A stretch of DNA of 64,000 nt, taken from Sphaerotilus uruguayifluvii. Its GTDB lineage: Bacteria; Pseudomonadota; Gammaproteobacteria; Burkholderiales; Burkholderiaceae_C. This document shows positions 19,689-28,591 of the stretch, piece by piece. The notes under the pieces are model-generated. The model did no database searches, had not been told where the DNA came from, and worked only from the letters and a program-made list of their open reading frames with translations. A program made the position numbers and the translations under genes. Location of the stretch: NCBI RefSeq assembly GCF_013294065.1, contig NZ_JABSNM010000014.1, forward strand, positions 57,017-121,016, written 5' to 3'. Each line of letters begins with the position of its first letter. The stretch's first letter is position 1.

Positions 19689-20753
19689 ATGAAGAGCGGA
19701 CGTACCCTCGTGAGCCTGGCCCAGGAACTGGAGCGCCAGCTGCACTCGAAGAAGGACCTGATCGTGCCGTCGCAGCTGGTGCATCACAGCACCGGGGACG
19801 ACGGCCAGACGCACATCATCGTCAACGAAGCCGGCAACCCGGTGCGCTACGGCGTCACGCCGCTGGCGCGCCGCCAGCTGGCCGACAAGCTGAAGATCCC
19901 GCACGCGTACTTCGAGCGCATGCGCGAGGAACAACCGGTGCTGCTGGACCGCAACGTCAACACCTGGCTGCAGAGCGAGGACGACCGGCGCATGCTGCGC
20001 ACCCTGGACGGCCAGGTGCGCGCCGTGCTTTCGGACCGCTACCGCCGGCTCGACAACTTCGACCTCGCCGAGAGCGTGCTGCCCATCCTGCAGCAGCTGC
20101 CCGACGTGCGGTTCGAGTCGGTCGAGCTGACCGAGACGCGCATGTACCTGAAGTGCATCACCTCGCGCCTGACCTACGAGATGGCGCCGGGCGACGTGGT
20201 GCAGGCCGGCGTGGTGATCTCGAACTCGGAGGTCGGCCAGGGCACGCTGTCGGTGCAGCCGCTGCTGTACCGGCTGGTCTGCCGCAACGGCCTGATCGCG
20301 GCCGACCGGTCGCTGCGCAAGACGCACGTGGGCCGTTCGCTCGGCACCGAGGACGAGGGCCTGCAGGTCTACCAGGACGACACCCTGCGTGCCGACGACA
20401 AGGCCTTCTTCCTGAAGGTGCGCGACGTGGTGCAGGCGGCGGTGTCGGAGGCGAGCTTCCGGCAGACGGCGCAGAAGCTGCAGAAGACGCTGAGGATCCC
20501 CCTCGTCGGCGACCCGGTGAGGACGGTCGAGGTTCTGGCCCAGCGCTACACGCTCAACGATGTCGAGCGCTCGGGCGTGCTGCGGCATCTGATCACCGAG
20601 GGCGAGCTCTCGGGCTACGGGCTGGTCAATGCGGTGACGCACTACAGCCAGGAGATCGACGACTACGACCGCGCCACGGAGTTCGAGGCGCTGGGTGGCA
20701 AGCTGATCGAGCTCGGCACCGCCGAGTGGAAGGGCCTGGCCGAAGCGATCTGA
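19689..20753 (+). CDS. DUF932 family protein
   Basis: A 354-residue protein of the DUF932 (phage/plasmid-like, formerly TIGR03299-type) family, common in conjugative elements and phages. The typical features are here: FERMREEQPVLLDRNVNTWL near residue 75, the VRAVLSDRYRRLDNFDLAE block near residue 113 and LSVQPLLYRLVCRNGLI near residue 189. The biochemical role is unknown. In plasmids such genes are linked to maintenance or anti-restriction functions, but that is not shown here. It is a single-gene unit with its own leader and a strong downstream hairpin. Confidence 0.8.
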   Translation: MKSGRTLVSLAQELERQLHSKKDLIVPSQLVHHSTGDDGQTHIIVNEAGNPVRYGVTPLARRQLADKLKIPHAYFERMREEQPVLLDRNVNTWLQSEDDRRMLRTLDGQVRAVLSDRYRRLDNFDLAESVLPILQQLPDVRFESVELTETRMYLKCITSRLTYEMAPGDVVQAGVVISNSEVGQGTLSVQPLLYRLVCRNGLIAADRSLRKTHVGRSLGTEDEGLQVYQDDTLRADDKAFFLKVRDVVQAAVSEASFRQTAQKLQKTLRIPLVGDPVRTVEVLAQRYTLNDVERSGVLRHLITEGELSGYGLVNAVTHYSQEIDDYDRATEFEALGGKLIELGTAEWKGLAEAI

Positions 20754-20773
20754 GCACGGCCTGAGCAGGCAGT

Positions 20774-20820
20774 CCGGCACGACGGCGAGCGGGGGCAACC
20801 CCGTTCGCCGACCGTGCCGG
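20774..20820 (+). terminator. long hairpin terminator after DUF932 gene
   Basis: A near-perfect stem of about 20 base pairs: CCGGCACG (20774-20781), CGGCGA and GCGGGG pair with CCCCGT, TCGCCG and CGTGCCGG (20813-20820) around a GCAA tetraloop. It lies 20 bases after the stop. There is no T-run, but the stem is long enough to stop or stabilise the transcript. Confidence 0.65.
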
Positions 20821-21105
20821 CGCCGACGTTGCACGGCGCCCCGACAAGGGCGTCGTTCACGCCGCACATCGAGTCATGCGGTCGCGCTCACGCATTCGCC
20901 GGAATTCGCCAGGGCTTGCGAGTGGCAATTCGGTAAGCAGATGCACAGGCCCGCGCCGCCCATTGAAGTCGACCTGTCGCCCACCCTATGCTGGCCGCAC
21001 AGCGCCGGATCCCTTCCTTCAGCCACCGCAACACGACCCGCATCCACCGACCAACCCCTCCACCCTGCCCTGCAAGGGCTCGTGGTCCCCACGCGAGGAC
21101 GCACC

Positions 21106-21411
21106 ATGAACCAGGTCCAGCTCTCCGATGTGCAGATCGCCAACCTGACCCTGCTGCTCACCATCCGCGACGGCATCCTCCACGACCGAACGGCGGCGTG
21201 CTGCCGCTTCTCGCTCGACGCCGTCCAGGCCGAGCGGCTCGGCACGATGAGCGTCCAGCAGTTGATGGCCATCGTGGCCAACCTGGGTGACGCCACGCTC
21301 TTCCCGCCGCGCCGCGACCTGGTCAGCCTGCTCGACACACCGCTGCCGCTGGTTCGACCGCTGGCCGCGGTCCACGCTCCCCGCCATGTCACGGCCAGTT
21401 CGGCAGCCTGA
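21106..21411 (+). CDS. FlhD-like transcriptional activator subunit (SetD/AcaD-type)
   Basis: A 101-residue protein resembling FlhD. The helical core ANLTLLLTIRDGILHDRTAACCRFSLDA (read in two parts around residues 10-37) followed by LGTMSVQQLMAIVANLGD matches the FlhD dimerisation and partner-binding region. In SXT/R391 ICEs and IncA/C plasmids, FlhDC homologues (SetDC, AcaDC) are master activators of conjugation genes. Its pairing with the FlhC-like gene 24 bases downstream supports that role. ATG at 21106 gives the normal FlhD length of about 100. Flagellar control is unlikely because no flagellar gene is near. Confidence 0.75.
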   Translation: MNQVQLSDVQIANLTLLLTIRDGILHDRTAACCRFSLDAVQAERLGTMSVQQLMAIVANLGDATLFPPRRDLVSLLDTPLPLVRPLAAVHAPRHVTASSAA

Positions 21412-21435
21412 CGCCCAGCTGCCGGGTCATTGGCC

Positions 21436-22095
21436 ATGCAGTCGCGGGTCGATCGCCAGTTGCGCGCTCTGGCGCTGGCCAAGGCCTGTGCGGCCTGCGG
21501 TGCACGCGTGCGCACCATCGGTCATCTGACGGGCCTGCCGCCCCGCGAGGCGCTGCGCCTGCTCTTCCCCGATCGCCTCGCCGTGCCTCGAGGGCGCTCG
21601 CCGGACTCCCCGGAGTGGTACCACGGCGCCAACCTGCTCCACCGCGCCGAGGCCTCGATCGTCGTGGCCCTGTACCGCCGTCTGCGCGACGCCGACTTCC
21701 CTGCGGGCGAAGCTCTCGTCGGCGCCTACCGCCACTACGTCGGCATCTGCCAGCCGCCGCACCGCATCAGCTTCGACCGCGCCTTCGATCTGGCCGCGCA
21801 CACGGATGGCCTGTGGCTCACCGACACGAGGAGCTTCTCGCTCGTCACCTGCCCGACCTGCCACAGCGAGTTCCTGGCGGCCTTCGGCTCCGTGGCGCGG
21901 TCGAACGACCACTGCCCGTTCTGCAAGCTGGTGCAGCGGTACGGCACGGACCCGCGGGTGCAGGGGGCGTTTCCGGTGCAGCCGTTGGCTACGCCGAGCG
22001 CGGAGCAGTTGGGGATGCTCGTCCTGCTGCAGCGTTCCTTTGGCTCGTCGACGGGACAGGCTGGCACGTCCTCGGCGAGCGAAAGCCAGCCGTGA
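21436..22095 (+). CDS. FlhC-like transcriptional activator subunit (SetC/AcaC-type)
   Basis: A 219-residue FlhC homologue. The N-terminus (residues 10-40) has a Cys-containing helix and the VRTIGHLTGLPPREALRLLFPD segment typical of FlhC. A zinc site is formed by CPTC (about residues 141-144) and CPFC (about 160-163), the conserved FlhC Cys pairs. With the FlhD-like protein it should form a heterohexamer-type activator that recruits RNA polymerase to conjugation promoters, as SetCD/AcaCD do. ATG at 21436 was preferred over an upstream TTG. The XRE-like gene that follows points towards it and may oppose it. Confidence 0.78.
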   Translation: MQSRVDRQLRALALAKACAACGARVRTIGHLTGLPPREALRLLFPDRLAVPRGRSPDSPEWYHGANLLHRAEASIVVALYRRLRDADFPAGEALVGAYRHYVGICQPPHRISFDRAFDLAAHTDGLWLTDTRSFSLVTCPTCHSEFLAAFGSVARSNDHCPFCKLVQRYGTDPRVQGAFPVQPLATPSAEQLGMLVLLQRSFGSSTGQAGTSSASESQP

Positions 22096-22195
22096 GCCAA
22101 TCGGTTCGCAGCAGGACCTTCCCTGTCGGATGGCGATGCGAGATACAGAGGAAGCAATTCCGATCTGGCGTGGACGGCACAGCGTCCTACTTGCA

Positions 22196-22906
22196 TCAGA
22201 AGCGGATGCCGCCGGACTTCGGTGTCGCAAACTGGTCCGGCTCCTTGCCCAGCGGGAAAGCGACAACGTACAGAACGCTTACCGGCATCGGCTTGGCATC
22301 GGGGTCGGTTCCCCACTTCACCTGCATCTTGCGTTCGGCATAGCGCAATGACACGCCGAGCGCCTTCAGGCCATCGATGCGGGACTGCAGTTCGTCGTAC
22401 ACCTCGAACTTGGTCGACTCGGTGTAGAGGTCCGCGCAGTCACGGTACTCCCTGAAGTAGTCCACCAATCCGGCGAACGCCTCGTCCGCCTCCCGCTCGA
22501 GTTCGCACCCAGGCTCCGACAGATCCATCATGTGAGCTTCGGTGAGCTTGGCCAACTGCTTCCCCGTCGTCAGCGGGAGTGCAGTCAAGGTGACGTGTTC
22601 GCGATCGAACTTTGCCTTCTGTGCCTTGAGCTCCTCTTCCGTCGGGATCGCGAAAGGCTTGTTCAGTACATCCAGATCCTCGAACTCGAACGCACCGGCC
22701 AGAGCCCGTCGCGTGTCCAGGCTGGCCGCCAGGCCCTGTTCGACCCGCTGGATCGTGCGGACGTTGAGCCCGGAGATTTCAGCCAACTGCTCCTGAGACC
22801 ACTGGCGCATCTCCCGGAAGAGCCGCACGCACAGGCCGAGTTCGGCCGGGGTCAGCAGGCGAGCGGTCGTCACTCTTTCGGCGGTGTCAATCACAAGGTT
22901 CTCCAT
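22196..22906 (-). CDS. XRE-family transcriptional regulator
   Basis: A 236-residue protein with an N-terminal Cro/CI-type HTH (LCVRLFREMRQWSQEQLAEIS, then GLNVRTIQRVEQGLAASLDT; residues about 25-65) and a C-terminal domain of unknown type with acidic helices and an Arg/Lys-rich end. The HTH predicts a DNA-binding repressor. It stands convergent to the FlhC-like gene and divergent from the relaxase operon, so it could control either promoter. ATG at 22906 matches the family's N-terminus; earlier in-frame codons encode unlikely Cys/Arg-rich sequence. Confidence 0.7.
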   Translation of the reverse strand: MENLVIDTAERVTTARLLTPAELGLCVRLFREMRQWSQEQLAEISGLNVRTIQRVEQGLAASLDTRRALAGAFEFEDLDVLNKPFAIPTEEELKAQKAKFDREHVTLTALPLTTGKQLAKLTEAHMMDLSEPGCELEREADEAFAGLVDYFREYRDCADLYTESTKFEVYDELQSRIDGLKALGVSLRYAERKMQVKWGTDPDAKPMPVSVLYVVAFPLGKEPDQFATPKSGGIRF

Positions 22907-23097
22907 GGTAGGACATCGATGGCATGCAGTATCGAAAGCACCGAAGGCGCTGACCACGACAGCAGCCCGACAGCAGCCCGCCATGGCGGTGCATGAACGC
23001 GGACGACGCACGCCCGATGTCGACCGCCAGCGATGTCGGATCAGGCCTGCCGCCGACGCCTGGTGTCGAAAGCCGTGCCCGATAGTGATCCTTTCAG

Positions 23098-24870
23098 GTG
23101 ACGGCGTTCAACCGTGTCCATCAACATGGCCGCGGGTGCACGCCTGCAATCGCCATGCTTTCGTCAGCTTCCCACGGAGCCTTTCCAGCGTCCGACCCGG
23201 GCTTCGCCGCCCTGCCCGTCCCTGACGTGCTAGCAGCGGCCGACGGCCTCGTCAGCCGCATCCGCCTGTGCTTCGGCCTGTCCCGCGACACCTTCGACGC
23301 GGAGGTGCAACCGCTGCTGCAGCGCTATGCCGGCTATGTCCACCTTCTCCCCGCCACCGCCGACAATTACTTCAGCTCACCTACCGGCCTGCTGAACCTC
23401 GGGCTGGAGGTCGCGTTCTACAGCCTGCAAGGCACCGACGCGCACATCTTCTCCGGACGATCGACGATCTCGGCGCGCCGCCAGCTTGAACCGCGCTGGC
23501 GCCTGGCCACCTTCATCGGTGGCCTGTGTTGCGAACTGCACCGGGTGCTCAGCCACCTGATCGTGACCGACGAGGCGGGCGGCGAGTGGCCGCAGTTCCT
23601 CATCCCCCTGGGTGACTGGCTGGCATCGCGCAGTGCCACTCGCTACTTCGTTCGCTGGCGGCCGAACGCCACCGAGTCGCGCGGCCTGGGCGTGTTCGCA
23701 CTGCCCCTGGTCGTGCCGGGAGCCACGCTCCAGTACCTGGCGCAGGACAACAGCGTCATCGTCCCGCACCTCCTTTCCAGCATCAGCGGGCAGCCGGTCT
23801 ACCGTGACCACAACGTCCTCGACGCGCTGGTGCGTCGTTCTTTTGCGCTGGTGATCGACCGGAACCTGCAGGCCAACGCCGATCGCTACGGCGCGCCTCA
23901 GTTCGGCTCGCACTTCGAGCGGTACCTGGTCGACGCCATGCGCCGACTGGCATCCGGCAGTCCCAGCTGGTTCCCGAACCGGGAGAAGTCGCGCGCCTGG
24001 CTGGGGCCCGACGGGCTGTTCCTGCTGTGGCCGCAGGCGGCCCACGATGTTCAGGCACTCCTCGAAGCCGATCAGTTGGCCGGCATCCCGAAGGCGCCTG
24101 AGACGATGCTCGATCTGCTTCTGGAGGCCGGGGTCTTCGTGCGGCAGCCGGACGGCGCCTCGACCTGGTTCGTCCTGCCGCCGGAGTTGAAGACCGCCGC
24201 GGAGGCTGTGAAGCTGGCATCGCCGGCGATCCTGCTGAACGGTGTCACGCCGCCGGCCGAGCCACTGACCATCTCGTTGGTTTGCCCACCTGGCGCCATG
24301 CGGACCGCACAGAAGACGCCAGCGACTGCACCGGCGCCAGCCCCCGTACCGCCGCCCGGCACCCAGTTCTCATTGCTCGACGCCACCGATGTGGCCACTT
24401 CACCGGCAGCTCGCACGTCCCCGCCGCCAGCCTCGCAGACCCCGGCACCGCCCTCCGCTGTCGTCGCCGACCTCGCAGTCCAGTCGCCGCCCCCTCCGCC
24501 CTCCCCGTCGCAGGCCGCGGCGCCCACCTTCAAGCTGAACGCGCCCATGCGCCTGAACCCGGCCGTGCGCGATGCCCTCGCGGCCATCGTCAGCACCCTC
24601 AATGGGCCCGGCAGCGCTGCGGCCGCCGCACCTGTCGCGGCCGGCCTGTTCGTGCCGCTGGCTGAACTGGAACGGCGTGGCGTGCAGCCCGCGCTGGCGG
24701 GTCGGGCGCTGGCCGATGTCGGCCTGCTGGTACATGCCGGACGGGATGGCCCGGCCACCGTCACGGCCGACTTCCGCGGCGAGCCGACCATCGGGCTGGT
24801 CGTTGCCCCAGCCTGCATCGATGGTTTCGACCCTGCCGCCTTCGAGCCGGCCGCGCACGAGGAGCCCTGA
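23098..24870 (+). CDS. traI: MobH-type (TraI_2) relaxase
   Basis: A relaxase-class protein of about 570-590 residues, of the TraI_2/MobH type found in SXT- and PFGI-like ICEs, which nicks the transfer origin and pilots the DNA strand. The N-terminal domain includes RYAGYVHLLPATADNYFSSP, LEVAFYSLQGTDAHIFSGR, WRLATFIGGLCCELHR and the SRAWLGPDGLFLLWPQ segment. A Pro/Ala-rich linker (about 395-480) leads to a C-terminal winged domain. The usual metal-binding HD pair of MobH is not evident (a Cys-Glu pair sits there). Start: GTG 23098 or ATG 23155, neither with a clear ribosome site. traD follows after one base. Confidence 0.75.
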   Translation: MTAFNRVHQHGRGCTPAIAMLSSASHGAFPASDPGFAALPVPDVLAAADGLVSRIRLCFGLSRDTFDAEVQPLLQRYAGYVHLLPATADNYFSSPTGLLNLGLEVAFYSLQGTDAHIFSGRSTISARRQLEPRWRLATFIGGLCCELHRVLSHLIVTDEAGGEWPQFLIPLGDWLASRSATRYFVRWRPNATESRGLGVFALPLVVPGATLQYLAQDNSVIVPHLLSSISGQPVYRDHNVLDALVRRSFALVIDRNLQANADRYGAPQFGSHFERYLVDAMRRLASGSPSWFPNREKSRAWLGPDGLFLLWPQAAHDVQALLEADQLAGIPKAPETMLDLLLEAGVFVRQPDGASTWFVLPPELKTAAEAVKLASPAILLNGVTPPAEPLTISLVCPPGAMRTAQKTPATAPAPAPVPPPGTQFSLLDATDVATSPAARTSPPPASQTPAPPSAVVADLAVQSPPPPPSPSQAAAPTFKLNAPMRLNPAVRDALAAIVSTLNGPGSAAAAAPVAAGLFVPLAELERRGVQPALAGRALADVGLLVHAGRDGPATVTADFRGEPTIGLVVAPACIDGFDPAAFEPAAHEEP

Positions 24871-24871
24871 C

Positions 24872-26821
24872 ATGCTGATGCGCCGCTACGAGATGCCCTG
24901 GCGGCGCGCCTACGAGGTGTACGCCGCCGCCGTCTGGGCATCCGCCCTGCTGTTCTTCGCAGTCACCGGCGGACTGGGCCTCCTCCCGCGACAGCTCGCA
25001 CTCCCGCTCGCCGCTTTCTGCCTGGCGATGGGCGTCCTGCGGCTGGCGCAGGGCGTTCACACCCTGGTGCTGCGCGCCTCGCTCTCCGGCCGCGGCATCC
25101 AGGTGCTGAGCACACGGGCCGTCGCCCGCTGGACGGAGAAGCCTGACGCGGTGTTCCTGGGCTTCGGCTTCGAGTGGCGGCCCGTCCACTCGCAGCGTCT
25201 CTACGAACTGGCCAAGGTCGACTACCGCGAGTTCACCGTGTCGCCCCGCCTGCTTCAGGTGCTGGGCTACGACGCACGCCCGCAACCCGATGCAGAGATC
25301 GGCCTGCCCTACATCCATGGCGTCGAGCCACGCGAGGTGGCCCTGCACCGGCCGCTGCAGAACTTCGAAGGCGGCACCTTGCTGGTGGGCACCACCCAGT
25401 CCGGCAAGGGCGTGGCCCTGGCCAACCTGGTGACGCAGGCCGTGCGTCGCGGCGACGTGGTCATCGTCATCGACCCCAAGAACAGCCGCCGCCTGAAGCG
25501 TGTCACCCAGCGCGCCTGCGAGGACTGGCGCGACCCCGACACCTTCCTCGAGTTCCACCCCGCCTTCCCTGAAGCCGGCGTGCGCCTGGACTTCACCTTC
25601 AACTGGCAGAAGCCCACCGAGATCGCCTCGCGCATCCAGTCGATCATGCCGCCGGACACGGCCGGCGCCTTCTCCGCCTTCGGCTGGGACGCCGTGAACG
25701 TGGTCGTGCAGGGTCTGGTGGAGCTGGAGGAGCGGCCGAACCTGGTCAAGCTCACCAAGTACATCGAGGGCGGCATCGAGCCCGTGCTGGAAGCGACGCT
25801 GCGTCGCTTCTACGAGCGACTTCTCGGCACCGGCTGGCGCGACCAGCCGGAGATGAAGAAGCTGCTGCACGATGCGCACCGCGGCAACATGAAGCGTCCG
25901 TCGGAGGCCGCCAGTGCAGACCTGCTGGCCCTGGTCGCCTTCTACGAGCACCACGTCCCGCAGTCGCAGCGCAACAAGGTGCTCGACGCCCAGGTGCGCA
26001 CCTTCCGCCACAACCGCGAGCACTACCAGAAGATCACGGCCAACCTGCTGCCGGTGCTCTCGATGCTGACCTCGGGCGACCTGGGCCGCAGCCTGTCGCC
26101 CGACCCCTTCGACGCTGTCGATGCCAGACCGATCATGAACTTCGAGAAGATCGAGCGCGCCGGCCATGTGCTGTACATCTGCCTCGACTCGCTGCCCGAC
26201 CCGTCGGTGGCCACCGCCATCGGCGCACTGGCCCTGGCCGACCTGGCCGCGCGCGCGGGCATGCGCTACAACCTGGGCGGCTACCGGCGCATCTCGCTCT
26301 TCGTGGACGAGGTGTCGAACGTCATCAACCAGCCGCTGATCGAGATCCTGAACAAGGGCGCAGAGGGTGGCATCTTCACCACCTGCGCCATGCAGACGCT
26401 GGCCGACCTGGCCAAGCGGCTGGGCAGCGAAGACGCGGCGCGCATGGCGCTGGGCAACCTGAACAACCTGATCGCGCTGCGCTCCAAGGACCGGCCGACG
26501 CAGGACTTCGTGGTCGAGACCTTCGGCAAGACCGCGATCCACTCGGTGCGCGTGGGCCTGAGCAGCGGCGCCGACGCGCACCTGGGCGACTTCTCGTCGA
26601 GCTACTCGACGCAGCTCACCGAAAGCTTCGAGGAGATGGTGCCGGCCGACGTGCTGGGCAAGCTGCCCAACCTGCAGTACTTCGCCTCGGTGTCGGGCGG
26701 GCGGATCATCAAGGGGCGGTTTCCGATCCTCGACCCGGATGCGGACGAACCCAGAGCAACGCGTGCGGCACCGCCCAAGCCGAACCGGACTCCAGCTGCA
26801 ATAGCGGGACATCCGTCGTGA
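24872..26821 (+). CDS. traD: TraD-like type IV coupling protein
   Basis: A 649-residue coupling protein, the ATPase that links the relaxase-DNA complex to the mating pore at the inner membrane. Two N-terminal transmembrane helices (about residues 15-35 and 40-62) precede the motor domain. Walker A is VGTTQSGKG at about residues 172-180 and Walker B RISLFVDEVSN at about 473-483. Sequence style matches the SXT-type TraD class. It starts one base after the relaxase stop and ends overlapping the next gene by 4 bases, so the three form one operon. Confidence 0.88.
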   Translation: MLMRRYEMPWRRAYEVYAAAVWASALLFFAVTGGLGLLPRQLALPLAAFCLAMGVLRLAQGVHTLVLRASLSGRGIQVLSTRAVARWTEKPDAVFLGFGFEWRPVHSQRLYELAKVDYREFTVSPRLLQVLGYDARPQPDAEIGLPYIHGVEPREVALHRPLQNFEGGTLLVGTTQSGKGVALANLVTQAVRRGDVVIVIDPKNSRRLKRVTQRACEDWRDPDTFLEFHPAFPEAGVRLDFTFNWQKPTEIASRIQSIMPPDTAGAFSAFGWDAVNVVVQGLVELEERPNLVKLTKYIEGGIEPVLEATLRRFYERLLGTGWRDQPEMKKLLHDAHRGNMKRPSEAASADLLALVAFYEHHVPQSQRNKVLDAQVRTFRHNREHYQKITANLLPVLSMLTSGDLGRSLSPDPFDAVDARPIMNFEKIERAGHVLYICLDSLPDPSVATAIGALALADLAARAGMRYNLGGYRRISLFVDEVSNVINQPLIEILNKGAEGGIFTTCAMQTLADLAKRLGSEDAARMALGNLNNLIALRSKDRPTQDFVVETFGKTAIHSVRVGLSSGADAHLGDFSSSYSTQLTESFEEMVPADVLGKLPNLQYFASVSGGRIIKGRFPILDPDADEPRATRAAPPKPNRTPAAIAGHPS

Positions 26822-27441
26822 TCCGCATCGTCAGCATCGCCGCCCTGCTCTGCCTGCTGGTGCTGGTGCTCTACCTGCCATCGGCGCATCCGCCAGAGCG
26901 GTTCCTGGCGCAGATTCGAAGCGAGCACCAGGCGATGGAAGAGATTTGGGGCGAGACGCCCGCGCTGCGTATCCTCGACCGAGCGCTGGGCCTACAGGGC
27001 GCGGCACGCGAGTCAACACCCATTCCCCCGACCGCCGGCGAGTCGGCGGCCAGCGGCGTGGACGGCGCCGTGGCGCGGGAGATGGCTTCCGTCAACCAGC
27101 GGCTGTTCGGGAACAGCTACTTTCGTGCGATCGATGCACTCGTGCTGCTGGCCGCCTTCAGGCTGTCGGCGATGCTGGAGTGGCTGCCTTGGATGGCAGC
27201 GTTCCTTGCCGCGGCGGTCGCGGACGGCGCGATCAGCAGAGTGATCAAGTCCAAGGAGTTCCTTCACCACGATCCAGAGCGCTTCGCGCTGTACGCATCC
27301 GTGTCGATCCTGCTGGCCTGCGCCGCCGTCGTTGCGTTGGTGCTGCCGGTCGGGGTGCATCCGCTGGTCAGCCCCGCCGTCGTGGCAACTCTCGCTGTCC
27401 TCTGGGGACGCAGCGTTGCGCACTTTCATCGGCGTGGGTAG
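26818..27441 (+). CDS. DUF4400-family ICE membrane protein
   Basis: A 207-residue inner-membrane protein with an N-terminal helix (VSIAALLCLLVLVLYLPS) and three more helices in the C-terminal half (about residues 100-125, 160-178 and 180-197). Its place directly after traD and the SAHPPERFLAQIRSEH opening match the DUF4400 (TIGR03747-like) family of integrating conjugative element membrane proteins. The role is unknown but linked to transfer. ATGA-type overlap with traD (GTG start at 26818) indicates translational coupling. Confidence 0.7.
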   Translation: MIRIVSIAALLCLLVLVLYLPSAHPPERFLAQIRSEHQAMEEIWGETPALRILDRALGLQGAARESTPIPPTAGESAASGVDGAVAREMASVNQRLFGNSYFRAIDALVLLAAFRLSAMLEWLPWMAAFLAAAVADGAISRVIKSKEFLHHDPERFALYASVSILLACAAVVALVLPVGVHPLVSPAVVATLAVLWGRSVAHFHRRG

Positions 27442-27621
27442 GTTCGACGGTCCTTCAGCAGTACCTGCCAACTCACTTTCGGGCGCCCCTCCCGGAGGTA
27501 AGTTCAGCACCGGGCATGCATTGAGTCGCAGGCCTCTGGGGCTGCAGGCCTCGAACCATCGGGTCGCGCCCGCTGGCGGGCCTGGATAAGTGCTCGCTCC
27601 AGGTCACCCGGAAGCAAAAAT

Positions 27622-27664
27622 AACTGCATCCGGTACACTACCTAGGGCCCCAAAAAACTGCATC
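27622..27664 (+). promoter_or_regulatory. direct repeat upstream of cargo gene
   Basis: AACTGCATC occurs at 27622-27630 and again at 27656-27664, each preceded by an A-run, 34 bases apart. The patch is richer in A/T than its surroundings and ends 16 bases before the GTG start at 27680. It may be an operator or a footprint of the cargo insertion; no -10/-35 pair is certain. Confidence 0.35.
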
Positions 27665-27679
27665 TCGTCCTCACTCGCC

Positions 27680-28591
27680 GTGACTGTAACTGTCGCCATC
27701 GTCACCAGCTGTACCCAACGCAAGGTTGGCCGCCATCGCGTAGACGTGGCAGTGCTGCCTGAGTGCGCCTCGCTGCCTCGTTTGGCACAGGCCTGGCGTC
27801 GAGCTATCGGGACGGCCAGTGCCGACATGGCAGCTGAAAGCCTCTACCAGGGTAGATCGATCGTGGACACGGCGGCCGCAGCAGCAGCCCTGGGCGCTCC
27901 TTGGTATGTGGTGTCTGCAGGCCTGGGGCTGATCCGCCACGACCAACCCGTCCCAGCCTATGAGTGCACCGTGGCGGCGGGAACGGATCTGGATCGCCGG
28001 TTGAGAGCGGTGGGATGCCATGTGCCGCAGTGGTGGAACGCGTTGACCGAAACTTCGCCGGCTCCTCTGTCCAGGTTGATCGCCAAGGCGCCGACGCTGT
28101 TGGCGCTGCCCAGCGGCTACTTGCGGTTGGTGCAAGACGACCTGGCACAGGTCACACCGGCCAGGGCCAGATCCCTGCGGATCTTCACATCCGCTGCTGG
28201 TGTCCAGTGCTTGCCGCGCCACCTGCAGGGCTGTGTGATGCCCTATGACGACCGTCTTGAGTCGGTGCGCGGCTATGCAGGCACGCGATCGGACTTTGCT
28301 CAGCGCGCCTTACGTCACTTCGTGGAAGTTCTCCAGGCGACGGAGATGCCGCTCGAGGAGTCTCATGAGACTGTGGCAGCGAGCCTCGCCCACCGTCGGC
28401 GGCGACATCGTGCGACGGGTCAGCGCATGACCGATGACGAGATTCTGAAAGTCCTAGAAGCACAGTGGACCCGGCACTCGGGCAGCAGCACAAAACTGCT
28501 GCGCTATCTGCGAGATGAAGCTCGGATCTCCTGCGAACAGAAGCGGTTCAGCCGACTTTGGCAGGGCTTGTCCGCACAACTGCGAGCGTGA
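27680..28591 (+). CDS. hypothetical protein with YaaA/DUF6884-like N-terminal half
   Basis: A 303-residue soluble protein. The N-terminal part has the pattern SCTQRKVG, then ESLYQGRSIVDTAAAAAA, then PWYVVSAGLGLIRHD and PAYECT, which resembles the DUF6884/YaaA-like fold (S-C-x-x-K, L-Y-x-G, S-A-x-x-G-L, Y-x-x-T). The C-terminal 90 residues are basic and helical (ASLAHRRRRHRATGQRM, then a helical region) and may bind nucleic acid. Codon use has lower GC3 than the tra genes, a sign of separate origin. The start is GTG 27680. It overlaps the DndB-like fragment by 4 bases (GTGA), so the two were an operon pair, possibly a defence or DNA-modification accessory. Confidence 0.45.
   Translation: MTVTVAIVTSCTQRKVGRHRVDVAVLPECASLPRLAQAWRRAIGTASADMAAESLYQGRSIVDTAAAAAALGAPWYVVSAGLGLIRHDQPVPAYECTVAAGTDLDRRLRAVGCHVPQWWNALTETSPAPLSRLIAKAPTLLALPSGYLRLVQDDLAQVTPARARSLRIFTSAAGVQCLPRHLQGCVMPYDDRLESVRGYAGTRSDFAQRALRHFVEVLQATEMPLEESHETVAASLAHRRRRHRATGQRMTDDEILKVLEAQWTRHSGSSTKLLRYLRDEARISCEQKRFSRLWQGLSAQLRA

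Noticed and set aside
21106..22095. FlhDC-like genes as flagellar regulators
   Set aside because: No flagellar gene lies nearby and the context is conjugative, so the SetCD/AcaCD role is better supported.
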